From positions 1,302,001 to 1,366,000 of the forward strand of contig NZ_CP064786.1 of assembly GCF_017094485.1 (NCBI RefSeq): a DNA stretch of 64,000 nt, written 5' to 3'. Shown here in pieces: positions 61,438-64,000 of the stretch. Below the pieces are notes generated by a model. That model made no database searches. It was not told the DNA's origin and saw only the letters and a list, made by a program, of their open reading frames with translations. The translations under genes were made by a program, and so were the position numbers. This DNA comes from Natranaeroarchaeum sulfidigenes. Lineage in GTDB: Archaea > Halobacteriota > Halobacteria > Halobacteriales > Natronoarchaeaceae. Position 1 is the stretch's first letter, and the number at the start of each line of letters is the position of its first letter.

Positions 61438-63006
61438 ATGCCGGAGGCCCAACTCGCCACGAACGTGGCGGAGCTACTGTCGGTCGACGCCGAGGAGTTT
61501 CAGGCGGCGGTCGAAACCGACACCGAGGTCATCAAAGAGGAACTCAGAGAGGGGACGTTCGACAACTCACAGGCCATCGTCGGCTTCGAGTACGAGTTCT
61601 ACGCCGTCGCGCGCCCGGACAGCGACCCGTGGGCTGGCGTTGACGATGCGGTCGGGACGCTTCGTCGAGTCCCGCGCCGACTCCTCTCGCTGGTCGGCTT
61701 CGAGAAGGAACTCGGTCTCCACAACGCGGAGATGACGACGAGCCCACAGCCGCTCAACGCCCACGGCCTCAACGCACAGGAATCCGAGATTCGGGGACGA
61801 CTCTCCGCCGCACTTGACTGTACTCGTCCGGAGGGAATCGACCTCGTCAGCGACGGTATCTGGACGATCCCGCCGGAAGGTGAATCGGCCAGAAACTACC
61901 TCACCGACAGCGTCGACGACAACGGGATCCGGATCGCGACGAACATGAGCGATGCGGGCCGGTACCACGCGATGGCGAACGCCGAGGGAACCACGGACGC
62001 CGGAATGCGGATCGAGGCCCCACACGTCTCGCTGTCGGCCGACACGGTGATGCCCGAGAGCCTGATCACGTCGATCCAGCCACACTATCAGGTGCCACAG
62101 GCGATCGATCTCCCCGAATACTTCCGGTACGCGATCCGGATCGCCGGGCCGTTGCTCGCGCTGGGCGTCAATTCGCCGTTTTTCCCGCCCGACCTCTACG
62201 ACGAGGACGCGAGCGCCCAAGAGATTCTCGACGACGGCTGGATGGAGAACCGGATCGCCGTCTTCGAGTCCGTACTCAACCCGCCCGAACCGCCCCGTCG
62301 AGAGGGGAAAGTTCGGTTCCCGCGAGATATCGACTCCGTCTCGCAGGCCGTCGAGCGGATCGCGACCGACGAGACGATCGTTCCGATGCCGGTCGAGACG
62401 GGGAACCGCTTCGACGACGAGTTCGCCCACTTCCGACGCAAACACGGCACCTACTGGCGATGGGTCCGGCCGGTCTTCGGCGGGCCGACGCGCTCGGAAG
62501 CAAACGCCCGAATCGAGTTCCGACCCATTGCGGCACAGCCGACGGTCAGGGACTCTGTGGCGTTTCTGGCCGCCTTTGCAGGGTTACTGGAGAGTCTCCC
62601 ACAGGTCGAACATCCGGTCGCCGAACTGGACTGGGAGGTCGCCTGTGACAACTTCTACGCCGCGATGCGGGACGGCCTGGACGCCGACCTGCAGTGGATC
62701 ACCAATGGCGGGGAGCACACGACCGACACGAAGGCCCTGTACGCTGACCTGCTGGAACACGCGGCAGAAGGGCTTCGGGGTCGGGGACTCACCGAGGAAC
62801 AGGTCGAGACGTATCTCTGGCCGCTCAGACAGCGCGCCAGACACGGAATCACGCCAGCAGACTGGAAGCGACAACAGGTCGCGGATCGCCTTTACGACGG
62901 TGACGACTTTGAGGCCGCCATCCACGGAATGCAACGCAGATACATCGAGCGCCAGCGCGACTCGCTGATCGATGGCAGTTTCACCGACTGGGTCGACGAT
63001 CGGTAG
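61438..63006 (+). CDS. GCS2-like carboxylate-amine ligase (glutamate-cysteine ligase superfamily)
   Basis: A 522-residue protein resembling the GCS2 group of the glutamine-synthetase-like ligases. The [10 protein letters not shown] strand near residue 50 has the ExE-type metal ligands; [28 protein letters not shown] and [21 protein letters not shown] (the R-x-x-A-QPT motif) are visible. GCS2 enzymes join glutamate to an amine, forming gamma-glutamylcysteine in haloarchaea, but this protein is longer than usual and may use another substrate. It is divergent from ligA across 88 bp. Confidence 0.7.
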   Translation: MPEAQLATNVAELLSVDAEEFQAAVETDTEVIKEELREGTFDNSQAIVGFEYEFYAVARPDSDPWAGVDDAVGTLRRVPRRLLSLVGFEKELGLHNAEMTTSPQPLNAHGLNAQESEIRGRLSAALDCTRPEGIDLVSDGIWTIPPEGESARNYLTDSVDDNGIRIATNMSDAGRYHAMANAEGTTDAGMRIEAPHVSLSADTVMPESLITSIQPHYQVPQAIDLPEYFRYAIRIAGPLLALGVNSPFFPPDLYDEDASAQEILDDGWMENRIAVFESVLNPPEPPRREGKVRFPRDIDSVSQAVERIATDETIVPMPVETGNRFDDEFAHFRRKHGTYWRWVRPVFGGPTRSEANARIEFRPIAAQPTVRDSVAFLAAFAGLLESLPQVEHPVAELDWEVACDNFYAAMRDGLDADLQWITNGGEHTTDTKALYADLLEHAAEGLRGRGLTEEQVETYLWPLRQRARHGITPADWKRQQVADRLYDGDDFEAAIHGMQRRYIERQRDSLIDGSFTDWVDDR

Positions 63007-63059
63007 TCACCAGTACAGGAGTCCGTGCCTGTCTGTACCGGTTCTCCGCTCTCGTCACT

Positions 63060-63069
63060 ACTATTATCC
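63060..63069 (+). promoter_or_regulatory. TATA box of cofD
   Basis: CTATTATCCC lies about 22-30 nt before the ATG at 63090, indicating a leaderless mRNA and supporting 63090 over the ATG three codons upstream. Confidence 0.4.
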
Positions 63070-63089
63070 CCCCAGTCTGTATGGGTGGT

Positions 63090-64000
63090 ATGGTCACGTT
63101 CCTCTCGGGTGGCACCGGGACGCCGAAGCTACTGGACGGTGCCGCCGCCTCGTTCTCTCCCGACGAAACGACAGTGATTGCGAACACCGGTGACGACGTC
63201 GAGCTCGGCGGACTGTTCGTCTGTCCGGACATCGACACGTTACTCTTTCAGGGTGGTGGCATCCTCGACCGCGAGCGGTGGTGGGGGATCAAAAACGACA
63301 CCACTGGAACCCACACCGCGTTGCACGACCTCGGCGACGCGATGGGGATCGACGACGAGCCAGTGTATCTTTCGGAAGAACGACAGACAGCGGGACGTGA
63401 ACTGGCGAACTGGCGTCGATTTTCGGGTGCTGCGGAGTTCATGGAGATCGGCGACCGGGATCGGGCGGTCCACATCACTCGGACGAGTCTACTCGATCAG
63501 GGCAAGACGCTCTCGGAGGTGACCGCGCAGCTGGCGGCTGGCTTCGGGATCGAGATCGACATCCTGCCGATGAGCGACGATCCCGTGGCCAGTCTGCTAC
63601 ACACGCCAGATGGCCTGATGCACTTTCAGGAGTTCTGGGTCGGCAGGGATGGCGAGCCTGCGGTCGATAGCGTCGAGTTCCGGGGTTCGTCGGACGCCGA
63701 ACCCGCACCCGGCGTACTGGAGGCGCTCGAAGACGACGTAGTGATCGGCCCGTCGAACCCCGTCACGAGTATCGGACCGATGCTTTCGGTGCCGGGGATC
63801 AGAGACGCACTCTGGGCGACGAACGTCGTGGTCGTCTCGCCGTTTATCGGGAGCGAAGCGTTCTCCGGACCCGCCGCAAAGCTCATGCAGGCGGTCGGGG
63901 CGGAGCCCGGTTCGGGAGGGCTCGAAACCGCCTTCCCGTTCGCCGACGCATTCGTCGTCGACGAGGCCGACGACACGGAGTTCGAGAAGCCCACTGTCGA
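63090..64000 (+). CDS. cofD: 2-phospho-L-lactate transferase CofD (right part outside window)
   Basis: The first 303 residues are inside. [17 protein letters not shown] holds the Rossmann-like GG-T-GTPKLL motif. [20 protein letters not shown] and [11 protein letters not shown] are conserved in CofD, which joins phospholactyl-PPG (or phosphoenolpyruvyl-GDP) to Fo, making F420-0. Compared with the usual 310-335 residues, only the C-terminus is missing. The gene starts after the GCS2-like gene with an 83-bp gap. Confidence 0.93.
   Translation, partial: MVTFLSGGTGTPKLLDGAAASFSPDETTVIANTGDDVELGGLFVCPDIDTLLFQGGGILDRERWWGIKNDTTGTHTALHDLGDAMGIDDEPVYLSEERQTAGRELANWRRFSGAAEFMEIGDRDRAVHITRTSLLDQGKTLSEVTAQLAAGFGIEIDILPMSDDPVASLLHTPDGLMHFQEFWVGRDGEPAVDSVEFRGSSDAEPAPGVLEALEDDVVIGPSNPVTSIGPMLSVPGIRDALWATNVVVVSPFIGSEAFSGPAAKLMQAVGAEPGSGGLETAFPFADAFVVDEADDTEFEKPTV

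Overview
The window is chromosomal DNA of a halophilic archaeon (class Halobacteria, Euryarchaeota). The evidence is the acidic proteomes of nearly all genes, archaeal-only housekeeping proteins (RNA polymerase subunit L, GatE, TrmJ, FEN1, MptE, ArfA, CofD, topoisomerase VI), TATA boxes 24-33 nt upstream of many start codons (leaderless transcripts), and small zinc-ribbon, HalX and HalOD1 proteins typical of haloarchaea. I cannot name the genus. No rRNA, CRISPR array or transposase was seen.

Layout. 1-4.7 kb: photolyase fragment cut by the window edge, rpoL, hisF, a rhomboid-type protease, a GNAT acetyltransferase and small proteins. 4.7-15 kb: a carbohydrate block with a winged-helix regulator, two recently homogenised GH13 alpha-glucosidase paralogues, a glucosylglycerol-hydrolase-like GH13 enzyme next to another regulator, a fluoride-channel gene pair, and a fourth GH13 enzyme with a beta-rich N-terminus and a Ser-Gly linker. 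None has a visible signal peptide, so they probably act on imported or internal glucosides. 15-31 kb: quinone reductase, pterin genes (mptE, folP), trmJ, an EamA transporter, an Lrp-type regulator, gatE, fumC, fen1, mutY and small zinc proteins. 31-41 kb: a divergent uracil-DNA-glycosylase homologue, tRNA-Thr(UGU), arfA, a large AT-rich pilin-like secreted protein, the sugar regulator tbsP, a HerA-type ATPase, a HalX response regulator and tRNA-Ser(UGA). Both tRNA genes are followed by decaying echoes of their own 3' ends. 41-46.6 kb: a nucleoside-salvage cluster (phosphohexomutase family, cytidine deaminase, nucleoside phosphorylase), an NDH-2-like flavoprotein and metal/HTH regulators. 46.6-58 kb: arginase, then gyrB-gyrA divergent from top6B-top6A, with a 569-residue intein in the ATP lid of Top6B. 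58-64 kb: a metal-dependent hydrolase, an AT-rich gap with a perfect palindrome, two unknown membrane proteins, DNA ligase, a GCS2-like ligase and the start of cofD.

How the parts relate. Genome maintenance is strongly represented (photolyase, UDG homologue, MutY, FEN1, LigA, HerA, both type II topoisomerases). The two topoisomerase operons share one 198-bp promoter region, and a 14-nt alternating purine-pyrimidine tract abuts the gyrB TATA box, so supercoiling feedback is plausible. ArfA and CofD belong to F420/flavin synthesis, MptE and FolP to pterin synthesis. The most unusual structure is at the two tRNA loci: each has, just past the tRNA 3' end, a perfect 8-9 bp hairpin followed by an inverted copy of the T-arm, plus direct echoes of the tRNA 3' end spaced about 110 bp apart.
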